Shown piece after piece: positions 23,505 to 33,851 of a stretch of DNA of 64,000 nt. Origin of the DNA: Populus alba. Lineage: Eukaryota > Streptophyta > Magnoliopsida > Malpighiales > Salicaceae. The notes beneath the pieces are model-generated. The model worked only from the letters and a program-made list of their open reading frames with translations, ran no database searches and was not told the origin of the DNA. The DNA is taken from assembly GCF_005239225.2 (NCBI RefSeq), contig NC_133294.1, forward strand, positions 16,567,631-16,631,630, written 5' to 3'. Position 1 is the stretch's first letter. Each line of letters opens with the position of its first letter. The position numbers and the translations under genes were made by a program.

Positions 23505-24145
23505 TCTTACATCTGGGTAGGTCACCCATCATAATGAGACCATCATCTTCCATTTGGGGTAGGTCACCCATCACAATGAGACCATCATTTTCTGGGTAGG
23601 TCACCCTTTAGAATGAGACCATTCTCCATCTTTTTTTTTTACCTGGGTAGGTCACCCATTATAATGATGTCATTCTTCCCCTGGGTAGGTCACTCATAAG
23701 AATGAGACCACTCTTCCCCTTCCACTTGGGTAGGTCACCCATCACAATGAGACCGTCATTTTTTTCTGGGTAGGTCACCCATTAGAATGAGAACATTCTC
23801 CATTTTTTTTACCTGGGTAGGTCACCCATTATAATGAGGTCATTCTTCCCCTGGCTAGGTCACCCATAAGAATGAGATCATTCTTCCCCCTTTCCACTAG
23901 GGTAGGTCACCCATCACAATGAGACCATTATTTTTTTTCTAGATAGGTCACCCATTAGAATGAGACCATTCTCCATCTTTTTTTTACTTGGGTAGGTCAC
24001 CCATTATAATGATATCATTCTTCCCCTCGGTAGGTCACCCATAAGAATGAGACCACTCATCCCCTTTTCCAATTGGGTAGGTAACCCGTCATAATCAAAC
24101 CATCTTTCATTTAGGGTAGGTCACCCGTCATAATGAGACCACACA
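23505..24145 (+). repeat. minisatellite with 172-bp higher-order repeat
   Basis: About 15 monomers of 37-50 bp carry the core gggtaggtcacccat ... aatgagaccat. Four monomer variants recur in fixed order (A, B, C, D) three times, with A starting at 23556, 23728 and 23900, an exact 172-bp spacing. The core is related to the neighbouring 66-bp repeat, which also carries ggtcacccgat ... gagaccatt. Confidence 0.88.
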
Positions 24146-24345
24146 CATATCTTTATATTGGTTGTGGTTAAAGGAGATCGCCAGATGGGATCTCAGGTTA
24201 ACCTAACCACACACAGAGTTTAGCTTTGGTTAAAGGGAATCGCCAGATGGGATTTTAGGTTGACTGGGCTACACACCGACTTTACTTCGAGTTAAAGGAG
24301 ATCGTCAGATGGGATCTTAGTTTAACCGAATCAAAAAGCAGGTCG
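24146..24345 (+). repeat. about 63-bp tandem repeat, 3 copies
   Basis: Units carry gttaaaggagatcgccagatgg and a gttaacc-type end, spaced roughly 63 bp, and close the repeat-rich 3' region. Degenerate further repeats (gtgaaaatagaccag) run to about 24440. Confidence 0.75.
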
Positions 24346-24562
24346 CCGTGAAAAAGACCAGCATGAGTGATATGGGCAAAGTTGCCCTGAAAATAGACCA
24401 GGTTGAGTTTGTGTGCAGGTTACCCGTGAAAATAGACTAATTTTCTTTTAAAAAAAAGTGAAGTCCTTCATATGAGTGGATCACTCAGCCAGTAAGGAAG
24501 ATTTTTTTTTCTTTACCAAGCTTACTATGCAAAATATTAAGAATTTTGCTTCGTAAGCACTT

Positions 24563-24578
24563 GTAAAGAGGGGGCATC
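24563..24578 (+). other. polypurine tract of gypsy element 2
   Basis: gtaaagagggggcatc directly precedes the 3' LTR start. Confidence 0.8.
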
Positions 24579-27246
24579 TGTTGCTACCTAATTTTTGACC
24601 TATGTTTTGATAAAATTTTTCAAAAAAAATAAAAAAATAATAATAAGAGAGTTTTACATGTGACGATTAACATAGAGCATCATGGCTAATATTAAGGGAG
24701 CAATATGTCAAGGAGATAATTACTGAATCATATATAATTACTACAATATAAAATACCATAGATATATGATTTGATTCATGCTGGTTATGAAAAATAATCA
24801 CCTGCAATATAAAATATCATAGATATATGATTTGATTCATGCTGAGTTATGAAAAAATAATCACTGCAATATAAAATACCATATATATAGGATTTGTTGG
24901 TGCTGGTTATAGAAGACAATCTCTGCAATAAATTATTGCATATTTTCTAAACAAACACGTGTAGAGATTTCTATTAAATGAATATCCAGTCATAATTAAA
25001 ACGGGGGAGGGAAATTTACAATGGACAAAAAAAAAATTAAGTAGAGAAATTTTAGGGGCAACCATAAAAAAAAAACCTAACCTAATTTTTTTCTCCCGGT
25101 CGAAACCAAGCCATCACCCCTCTCCCCTGTCTTTTTTTTTTTAGCGTTTGCAGTCTTCCCCTCCTCCCCAGGCTATTTGCTCTCCTTCCCTCAGCTCCCA
25201 CACGCACAACCTTCCCTTTTTTAGCTGAACACAAACTCACGGTCTTTCTCTCTCCAACACAAGAGGCAACCGACGCAAGCTTCCTCTCCACAACAACCAT
25301 CACTGCTCCTCCCCCTTTATCAGCCAAGACTTTCCCTCTGCACACAAGCTTCTCTTCTCCCTTCGCCAGACCTCACTTCCCCAGCGTGCAACCACTGTGA
25401 ACACCACTTACAGGCCTTCACTCTCTGTCAACACAACCCCAGGAAACGGCTCTCCACTCATCCCATCTCTCCCTCAACTAAGCCTCGCCTGATAAACATT
25501 CAAAACCAGAAGTCACAGCCAGCCCTTCCCCCGATAGTAACAGAGAAGCAACATCGGAACCTTAGAACGGCCTCCCTCGAAAAATCCCAGCAGCTAGCAG
25601 CTAGCAGCACCCACCTCTGCTAAACCATGGCCAGCACCAACAACAACCAGAAACGAGCTGAGCCACTCGCCCATCTGGAGCCTCCTCCGCAGCCATATCT
25701 TTCCTTAGCTGCAGTAGCAGAATCAGCAGAAGCCATCCTTCCCTTCCAGCACACACGAGAACAGAGGAGTTGCTTTTCCCTTCATCCTTTCGTTACTTTG
25801 TGTCAAAGAACCAATTCAACCCAAAAGCTTAAGCTGTTAGGTGAGGCCCAAGATATGATTTATATTATTCTCTAACACACCCTCTCAAGTGAAAGCCCTT
25901 TGGGCTTGAAACTTGAACAGACCCACATTACCTTGTGCTTAATTTTATCAAATAAATGGGGATGGTGATATTCAAACTCATGACCGCTTGGTCATTAAAA
26001 CTCTGATACCATGTCAAAGAACCAATTCAACCCAAAAGCTTAAGCTGTTAGGTGAGGCCCCAAGATATAATTTATATTATTCTCTAACGCTGTTGGAAAG
26101 AAAAACAGAATGGAGGAGAGGGAGAGAAGAGAAAACGAAAGCAAAAACAAACCGGAAAAGAAATAGAGACGCGAGAAGAATAGCAGATGAGCGCAGACAG
26201 TGAGGAATGAAGAAACCGGGTTCGCAGGTAAGCTCTCTCTCTCTTTTCTTACCAGCTTTGCATGCATTGTTGTTGTATTGTTTACTATTTCAAGTTGAAA
26301 TTTAATTCACTTGAACAGTAACCAGCCAAGCCAAGCCACACGGGCTGAGCTGACCCAAACCCCTAAAAAAACGAGTAATATCATTTTTTTTGTATTTTTA
26401 TATTGTAAAAAACATAAATCTCGTATTTAAAATACCCGGTTTTCGACGCAATGTGACATATATATATTTGAAGTTTTGGAAAATGTGTTTTCGCATGGAT
26501 TTCTTAAACACAACAAAAAATTTATTTTCTTGCATTTCTGGATTTTCCAACATGTTTTGGTAAAACTCCAAAGGGTATTGGCCAATTTTTCAAAAAATAA
26601 AAAAATTCTTATTTTGGGGGGAATTCATCTAATATAATTCACCGCCTAATGTTTGGACAAAAAGAAAATCCTTAAAGGACGAATATCCAAAATATTATTG
26701 GGAATAATAAAATCCGCACACATCCTTGAAGGAAGCCTTGATTATGATCGAGAGACATTTCAAAATTCTAACTCCACCGGTTTACGAGTCATGAGAGTAT
26801 AAAACACTAAAAAAAATAGGTTTTTTTTTTTTAAAGCACCTTAGATTTCTAAATTTTTGTCCCTCTTCCTTGCGATTTACGAGTCACAAACTCTTGAAAT
26901 ACTAAAGGGAAAAATGAGCTTTTAAAGCACATGGAATCTCCCTTGAATTTCTATCTTAAATAAAATTTAGTTTGAATCAAACTAGAAAAAATTGATGGGA
27001 TTCGAAAAACACCAAACACCATAGCAATTATAGAGCAAACTAAACACGAGGCAGCTTACCTTAGGTAGGGCGTACTAGGGCTGCTAATACCTTCCCTTTA
27101 CGTAACCAGTCCCTTATCTTAGAATCTCTGAAAGACCAGTTAGGGTTCCTAGTGACCAAAATACTAGGTGTCGACTCCAAAGAACCAATCAAGCAAAAAC
27201 AAACAAAAAAAATCGCCATCGAACGCCGCGCGGGGGACGTGCGACA
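24579..27246 (+). repeat. 3' LTR of gypsy element 2 (2668 bp)
   Basis: Pairs with 16415-18792. It is longer because of a 289-bp TRIM insertion (25801-26089) and an extra copy of an approximately 65-bp subrepeat (24750-24900). It lacks the hairpin segment found at 17772-17844. Many single-base indels separate the two LTRs. Confidence 0.9.
25801..26089 (-). mobile_element. TRIM (miniature LTR retrotransposon) inside 3' LTR of gypsy 2
   Basis: Two 77-78-bp direct repeats (25801-25877 and 26012-26089) flank about 134 bp of non-coding DNA. Read on the minus strand, the LTR runs TGTTAGAG ... TTTGACA. TGGTATCAGAG (26011-26001) follows it as a tRNA-Met-type PBS, and a purine-rich tract precedes the other copy. 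The segment is absent from the corresponding place in the 5' LTR (about 17548), so it arrived after gypsy 2. This size and plan define TRIM elements, which encode nothing and rely on other elements. Confidence 0.88.
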
Positions 27247-28935
27247 TCATGAAAGAAGACCACTGGCTTGGCACTCAGAATATGTTATTGAGAGCAACAT
27301 TGTATATGTCTTCTAAACAGAGGATGGAGAGCCATCCAAGTTTCTATGAGGCTATCAAAAGCCACAAAATGTATCTAGGTGGATGACAGCAATGCAAGAG
27401 AGGGAAGAATTGAAGCTCTACACAAATAATTAACACTTGGGATCTTGTTCCGCTACCACAAGAAAGAAATGCCATTGGCCAAACAAATGGGTTTACAAGA
27501 TAAAGCGTGATGGCCAAATGATCAAGTAGAACGGTCCCTATCGTGCAAGATTGGTGGTGAAAGGATATTGATCAGAAAGAAGGAATAGACTTCAATGAGA
27601 TATTTTCCTCGATGGTACGACTTACTACAATCAGAGTAGTCTATGGCGATGTGTGCTATATTTGATCTTCACTTAGAGTAGTTAGATGGTGAAAACTGCA
27701 TTTTCTTTATGAAGAAGAAATTTATATGCTCCAACCAGAGGGTTTTGCTGAAACAGACAAAGAGAACTTGGTTTGCAGGTTGAACAAATCTCTATCATTG
27801 GTCTCAAACAGGCACAGAGGTGCTGGTACAAGAGATTTGATTCCTTCATAATTAGCCTTGGTACAACAGACTTAGTTCAGACCATTGTTAGGTACTACAA
27901 GAGGTATTGAAGAAGATGATGATTTCGATTCATTCTACTGTTGTACGTGGATGACATGTTGGTAATAGGCCCCAACAAAGATCGAGTCCAAGAATTAAAG
28001 GCACAGCTGACATAGGGAGTTTGATATGAAGGGACTTGGACTAGCAAACAAGATTCTAGGATGCAAATTCTACCGTGACAAAGTAAGAGGAAGATTTGGC
28101 TTTTGTCAGAAGGAATTATTTGAAGAAAATCCTTGTGACGCTTCAACATGCAAGATTGTAAGCCAATTTCTACCCCACTCCCTATTAACTTTAAATTATC
28201 TCAAGTATGTCTTCCCTAGCAATGAAGCAGAGAGGATGGAGATGTCTCGGTACTGTTATGAATCAGCAGTGGGAAGTTTTAATGTTTGTCATGATCATCG
28301 TACAGAACCCAAACATTGCCACAAGCAGTGGGGCTTGGTAGCAGCTTAGTCGATACATGGCAAATCCTAGTAGAGAGCATTGGGAATACTATTAAGGAGG
28401 ATCTTGAGATATATCAAGGGTTACGTCAGATGCCGTATAGTATGTTATGGAGGATCAAAAATTTACTGTCAGAGGTCATATTGATTTAGATTTTGCTGGC
28501 GACCTTGAGAAAAGAAAATCCACTACAGGCTATGTGTTCATAATTGCAGGAGAGCATGTGAGCTGGTCTCTAAACTTCAGACCGTTATAGCGTTTATCCA
28601 CAACAAAAGCGGAGTATTGGCAACTACAACAAGCTTGTAAAGAAAGCAATATGGATGAAGAAACTTATGGAGGAGCTCGGGCACAAACAAGAGAAGATTC
28701 TTTTGTATTGTGATAGTCAGAGTGCCTTACATATTGCAAGGAATCCAGTGTTTCATTCAAGAACAAAACACATAGATGTTCAGTATCACTTTGTTCGCGA
28801 AGTGGTGGAAGATGGAAGTGTGGATTTTCAGAAAGTTCACACAAAGGAAAACCAAGCAGATGCTTTGACCATACCAATCAATACTGACAAGTATATATGG
28901 TGCAGATCCTCTTATGGCCTAACTGAAACGTAAGC
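27247..28935 (+). pseudogene. copia 1 reverse transcriptase and RNase H (degenerate)
   Basis: Resumes copia 1 after the gypsy insertion. Recognisable in several frames are the RT entry region (MESHPSFYEAIKSH, then a GNKWVYKIK-like stretch near 27495), a YVDDM-equivalent stretch near 27945-27960, the KGLGLANKILG region (28030) and the RNase H end (LLYCDSQSALHIARNP, FHSRTKHIDVQYHFVR, KENQADALT; 28690-28870). Numerous stops and small indels mean no product. Confidence 0.85.
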
Positions 28936-29018
28936 AGCATGAAGATGGCAAGTATACAAAGGATAGAAGAATCACAAATGATCAAGTGTGAAGACTTGAT
29001 TAAATCATTAAATTCTTC

Positions 29019-29029
29019 AAGTGGGAGAA
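29019..29029 (+). other. polypurine tract of copia 1
   Basis: aagtgggagaa immediately before the right LTR, the usual copia plus-strand primer site. Confidence 0.8.
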
Positions 29030-29459
29030 TGTGAAGCCAGCTAGCTTGCTAGCTAGCAAGCACCAATTGGTGCCACTTGCCATTCCCACTTGTGCATTGT
29101 CTTTTGCATGGATGCTTGCCTATAAATAGACAATGCATCCAAGCTTATTAGACACACCATAAGAGAGAAACAAGAGAGAAAAAGAGGAGAATGAGAGAGG
29201 GAAAGTAATCCCACAAAATTATGAGGTATTTGTGAGGAGAGTAAGTGAGGTGTTTTTTCCTAGTAAAAGAGAGATTTCAGTTTTTCTCCTATTAGTAGAG
29301 AAATGTTTTAATTCTCACATTACTTAGTAAAATCCTTCTATACTTGCCCGTAGACATAGCCAAATTGACTGAACCACATAAATTCTTATGTGTCTAATTT
29401 CTCATTTTATCCTATCCCTTGCCTTTTATCTTGTCAGGTTTGCATGTCAGTATCCTAAA
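29030..29459 (+). repeat. 3' LTR of copia element 1
   Basis: Matches 13651-14081 with scattered substitutions. The terminal CA has decayed to AA/A, and the TSD atctc follows. Confidence 0.88.
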
Positions 29460-29500
29460 ATCTCTACATTGCAACTATGATTGTTAATTTACCATTTTAG

Positions 29501-30086
29501 TGGCTATGCAGCTCCAGAGTATGCCAATGCATGGGCTATTCCCAGTTAAATTTGACGTTTTTTGCTTTGGTGTATTAGTTTTAGAAATTATCACTTGACG
29601 AAAAAATAGTTCATCGAATCATGGAGAAGTTCAGGAATGCCTTCTAACTAGTGTAAGTAACATATTTTCTCTAGAAATATTTTTCCTTCATGCATTTGGT
29701 AAAAAATATCATTGAAAGTCTGAAAGGTATGTGCAACATTTTTAAATTAATTTCTTGCAGACATGGGACAGTTGGAATCAAGAAGAGCTTGTAAATTTGC
29801 TAGACCCTGTTTTGACAAGGGTTTCTTCAAGAAGTTGATGAAGCTATCAGATATGTCCATATTGGATTACTATGTGTTCAAGAAAATGTGGAAGATAGAC
29901 CAATCAAGGATTCAGTTATTATGATGCTTAGCAAGCAACTCTTTCATTCTTCGAAAAATACAACAAAAAGCTTCGTGCCGCAGAACAGCAAAACCTCGAC
30001 ACATCAACACAATTTAACACGATTTCCTTTGAGGAAATTTCTTTTAGGACAAAACTTCGAAATGACACCAAACTATGTAGTCTGAA
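29501..30086 (+). pseudogene. CRK-type receptor kinase pseudogene, 3' portion (subdomains VIII-XI)
   Basis: Continues the gene broken at 13585. After the acceptor ...ttttag at 29500 the exon reads GYAAPEYANA in phase with the upstream exon. It then shifts frame into a KFDVFCFGVLVLEII-like segment. A last exon from about 29761 gives TWDSWNQEELVNLLDPVL, and after another frameshift AIRYVHIGLLCVQENVEDRPIKDSVIMML. Several stops and indels show it is dead. Without the copia insertion the intron would be about 100 bp. Confidence 0.83.
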
Positions 30087-31442
30087 TCTTGTCTTCTCAT
30101 AAATTTTTGTATCAATTTTGTCCCTCAAGTCTTAGAATTATCAATCTTGCCTTTCCATCTATATTTGGCAATGGATTTCCACCCAAATTGTTCTTTTTAT
30201 TTTTTTATTTTTATGAAAAACGCGATGTCATTTTTTAGGGGACTTCAGTTTTTTGGTTAAGGAATTCTAACAAAAAAGAAATGGAAGGAAATAGCGTGAC
30301 AATTGTAATTTGGGCATTAATTGTTTAATAAAACCCAATCTAAGGAAATACTTGATCCACCAATTCATATTGCTGTGTGTACTATTTTTAAGGCTCGCAA
30401 TTCTGTGAATATTTAGTTGGGCCAAAGTTAGCAATTCAACCGAAAGTTCTCTCCGTCTTACCAAGTAAAAAGTTCATAGCCCACAATCTGCATGTAAGGG
30501 AAGCTTGGCCCACAAAATATCTTTTTGACACATTCTAGGTGGTTGAATAAGCATAGCCCACAATCTGCATGATATACCGGGCAAGAACATGGGGAGTGTT
30601 ATAAAATTTGCTAGGAGATGGAAATTAATTTTGGTTGCATTAAAAAAAGAGAATTTCAGCTCGATTTTAGATAAATAGAAAAAGCAAAAGGTTGATTCTG
30701 TCAGATCAAATTAAATTTTAGAAAGAAATATTTTTTATAGTAACATAGTTATCATGCCTGCCAAGGCTTTTGTATATAGATTTAAGGCTTGAGTTATGGG
30801 TTTCTAGGATAACTATAAAATATTATTTTTTAATTAAATTATAAGATATCATTAATATATATATATATATATATATTTAAATTGAAGTTTACAAAATTAA
30901 TCTAAACGTTTCTAGTTGTCCAATATAGGGATGGCCCATCTAATGAAAATTAAGTATTTCTTGCTTCCTTAAAATCATTAGCATAGTCTCAACATCATTT
31001 TATTACATTAAAAAAAAAAAAATTACCCAACTCACAACAAATAGCGACAACTATCTAGTTCAATCTATAAAAATTTAGCAAATATTGCTAACAAAAATAT
31101 CTAAGAAGTAGCTGGAGCATTTGTATTCCATGTCGAATTTAAAATAATTATAAGCATTAGCAATATAACAAAGGCCCTAATTGAACAATCCGGAAATCTA
31201 ACATGGTCCTTTTTTTATTCTTTTCTTATTGCAACACAGCATTGGCTTCAAGTTTCAACAAAAACCATAGCTTCTGCTTCCACCAAAACGAATAATGATG
31301 TTGACTTAATTTTGAAGCAAAAGTTGCACCACCAAACATGCTTAGTAACTTGCCCATTACCTTTGATGTCATCGAGGGTCATCTAAGAGATGGAAACCTC
31401 ATTGTTAGACACTGGGGAGATTTAGTTCTGGATTCATCCGAC
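30087..31442. other. AT-rich spacer between convergent CRK pseudogenes
   Basis: No gene recognised. Contains a short AT microsatellite near 30857-30880. Confidence 0.6.
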
Positions 31443-31936
31443 TCAGTTAACATTGAAGCATTCAATCAATGCAGAATCGACGTTTCTCCGTGCATAAAAA
31501 ATGCAGGTTTTTGAGGGTACTGCGAGAGTGACAGAGTAGTTACTAAGCATCATAGAAACTTGAGCCATAGTTGGTCTGAGGGCTTCATTTTCCTGAACAC
31601 AAACTAATCCGATGTTTGATGCATCTCATAATTTTCACTTCTTGGACCAAATATTCAAGGTAGGATCTATCATGTCTAAAGGTGTCCCTTCATTCCATTT
31701 TCTCCATGACTTGCAAAAAATTTAGATAAAGTTCATGCACATTATTCAAAACAGAATCAAAAAATATTAAGCACTGTTGATGCTTACATAGGTTTTAAGT
31801 CTCTCCATCGTCTCTATGCCGCTGCCACCAATCTTTTCGACCACTAACAATTTCTCAAACTAAGACACCGAAGCTATATACATCTGATTTAACTGAGAAA
31901 TGTCCACGGATAACATATTCTGGAGCCATATACCCG
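31443..31936 (-). pseudogene. second CRK pseudogene, 3' portion (kinase C-lobe)
   Basis: On the minus strand an exon beginning after the AG at 31938-31937 reads [26 protein letters not shown], then a TGA, then EIVSGRKDW. A later exon (about 31600-31443) reads ALRPTMAQVSMMLSNYSVTLAVPSK and ends at a TGA (31445-31443). These are kinase subdomains VIII-XI of a CRK. The middle is scrambled by indels. Its upstream exon lies beyond the copia element at 36845. Confidence 0.83.
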
Positions 31937-32068
31937 CTGCATGGAATCATCAGATTGGATTAATTCTAGTTTAAACAATGGCCGCAGAAAATCTATTATA
32001 AATTATTTCATTTTTATCCTATCAATTTATTATATTTTGAAAAAATTGTGGCAGACTGGCAGTATATA

Positions 32069-32073
32069 CTTAC
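32069..32073. repeat. target-site duplication of copia 2 (left)
   Basis: cttac, identical to 36840-36844. On the gene strand it is GTAAG, the first five bases of the CRK intron. Confidence 0.9.
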
Positions 32074-32319
32074 TGATGGAAGGAATGTTTTATACAATGT
32101 TCTGTTGTTCTTATTAATCAATTAAGCTATACATATAGATTTACAAGAAACGATCAAAGCCTAAATACAGGGAAGGATAAGTTACAAGAACAAAGATAAG
32201 TTGTAGTTGTTGCTGAATATAAGGAAATTCAAATATGGAAGACTTGATCTTCAGCTTGATAATGTCGATCTTCAGAAGACTTGATCTTCAGCTGGATAAT
32301 GTTGATCTTCATTCTAATA
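32074..32319 (-). repeat. 3' LTR of copia 2 (left in window)
   Basis: 246 bp, preceded in element orientation by a polypurine tract (plus-strand tgccccctcaagat at 32320-32333). Confidence 0.92.
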
Positions 32320-32326
32320 TGCCCCC

Positions 32327-33250
32327 TCAAGATAGGCCACGACTAGAGAGGCCAATCTTGCTCCGTAAATCTTGAAAGCGAGAACGAGGCAGAGGTTTTG
32401 TGAGCAGATCAGCAAGCTGATCTGTTGAGGAGACGTGAGCCACACGTAGAGCACCAGTTTGCACTTGATCACGTATGAAGTGATAGTCAATGGCGACATG
32501 CTTCATCCTTGAATGAAATACCGGATTGGAGCTTAGTTGTGTGGCTCCTATATTATCACAGTAGATGACTGGAGTGTGAAGCAAGGTAATGCAAAGTTCT
32601 GAGAGCAGTGAACGAATCCAGCACAATTCAGCTGCAGTAGCAGCAACTGATCTATATTCTGCTTCAGTAGAGGATCTGGCTACAGTTTGTTGTTTCTTGG
32701 AGCTCCAAGAAATGAGATTGTTGCCAAGATAAACAAGGTGGGCACTAGTGGAAGTGTAGTCATCTTTGTTACCTGCCCAGTCAGCATCCGAGAAGGCTTG
32801 AAGAGAGTCAGAGAAGGCATGCAGGGAGAGTGGAGAATTGCATTTAAGAAGAAGTCCTTCATGGGATGAGCCACATAGATAACGCAAAATTCGTTTAACA
32901 CAATTCCAGTGCTCATCAGTTGGGGCATGCATGAACTGAGACATTCGGTTGACAGCAAAAGAAATATCTGGACGTGTGAGAGACAAGTATTGAAGGCTGC
33001 CTACAACTGTTCTGTACTCTGTGGGATCTGATAGAATTGTTCCTGCTGATAATGTAAGCAAAGAGTCTGTGGGCAGGGGAGTAAGAACAGGTTTAGACAT
33101 GTCCATATGTGTTTTAGCAAGTAGCTCCTTGATATATCGACGTTGAGAAAGAAGAATGCCTTGACTTTGAGGAATGACTTCTACACCAAGGAAGTAGGAA
33201 AGGTGGCCAAGATCTTTGAGGGAGAACCGTTGTGCTAAACAATCAACAAA
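32327..33250 (-). pseudogene. copia 2 RT C-terminus and RNase H
   Basis: A long open segment (33106-32327) includes TRPDISFAVNRMSQFMH, SDADWAGNKDD, SSTEAEYRSVAATAAEL, YCDNIGATQL and the terminal TDQLADLLTKPL. The RNase H catalytic residues are visible. A TAG near 33252 separates it from the YVDD-containing part in the same frame. A small internal duplication (AFSDSLQAFSDADW) is seen. Confidence 0.88.
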
Positions 33251-33850
33251 CTATGAGACAAGATCTGCATTATTACCCGTTAGGATAATATCATCTACAT
33301 ATACTAAAAGATATAACAACTTTGTGCCAGTTTGCAGAATGAAGAGAGAAGTATCAGAGTGTGAATTTCTGAAACCAGATTTCATGAGAAATTTACGTAA
33401 CTCTTGATACCAAGCCCTTGGAGCTTGTTTGAGTCCGTAGATAGCCTTATGAAGTTTACACACATGAGTGGGATGATCTGAGTCAATGAAGCCTGGCGGC
33501 TGAGCCATGTAGACTGTTTCTGTCAAGGTACCTTGGAGAAATGCATTGTTAATGTCTAATTGTCGAAGAGACCAACCATTGGCAACGGCAACACTGAGCA
33601 CAAGACGAATAGTGGTTGGCTAATTACTGACTGAATGGTCTCTAGATAATCCACACCTGGTCGTTGATGAAGCCCTTGGCTACAGTCGGGCCATGAATCT
33701 GTCAACTGAGCCATCAGGATGGCGTTTGATGCGAAAAATCCATTTGCAGCCTACAAGGTTTGTAGCAAGAGATGGAGAAACAAGTTCCCATGTTCCATTG
33801 TGAACAAGAGCATTGTATTCATCTGACATAGCAGTTTCTCCATTGGAATT
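33251..33850 (-). pseudogene. copia 2 reverse transcriptase core
   Basis: 33601-33251 carries RT motifs WSLRQLDINNAFLQG, PPGFID, CKLHKAIYGLKQAPRAW and the intact catalytic YVDD (about 33285-33296). Upstream to 33850 the RT entry is present but split between frames with stops. Confidence 0.87.
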
Positions 33851-33851
33851 T

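Larger units (their letters stand above)
16415..27246 (+). mobile_element. Ty3/gypsy element 2 (Tat-like), nested in copia 1
   Basis: LTRs 16415-18792 and 24579-27246 share ends TGTTGCTACC ... TGCGACA. A PBS follows the first and a polypurine tract precedes the second, and a near-perfect TSD flanks the element. The internal region has a non-coding leader, no recognisable gag, broken RT, RNase H and second RNase H, a largely deleted integrase, and a long repeat-rich 3' region. The LTRs differ by many substitutions and indels, so it is an old insertion. It splits copia 1 between integrase and RT and must be younger than copia 1. Confidence 0.92.
13651..29459 (+). mobile_element. Ty1/copia retrotransposon (Tnt1-like), itself interrupted
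   Basis: Flanked by LTRs 13651-14081 and 29030-29459, with TSD atctc at 13646-13650 and 29460-29464. A tRNA-Met-type PBS follows the left LTR and a polypurine tract precedes the right one. The domain order gag, protease, integrase, RT, RNase H is copia-type. The gag CCHC knuckle (CYNCGRKGHFKKE) is present. The reading frame is broken many times and much of the integrase core is deleted. A gypsy element (16415-27246) splits it between the integrase C-terminus and RT. It lies in an intron of the CRK pseudogene in the same orientation as the gene. Confidence 0.93.

Noticed and set aside
23505..24145. CRISPR-like alternation of repeat and spacer
   Set aside because: The spacers are themselves repeated in a fixed order, the repeats vary, and the array sits inside a plant retrotransposon; it is a minisatellite.
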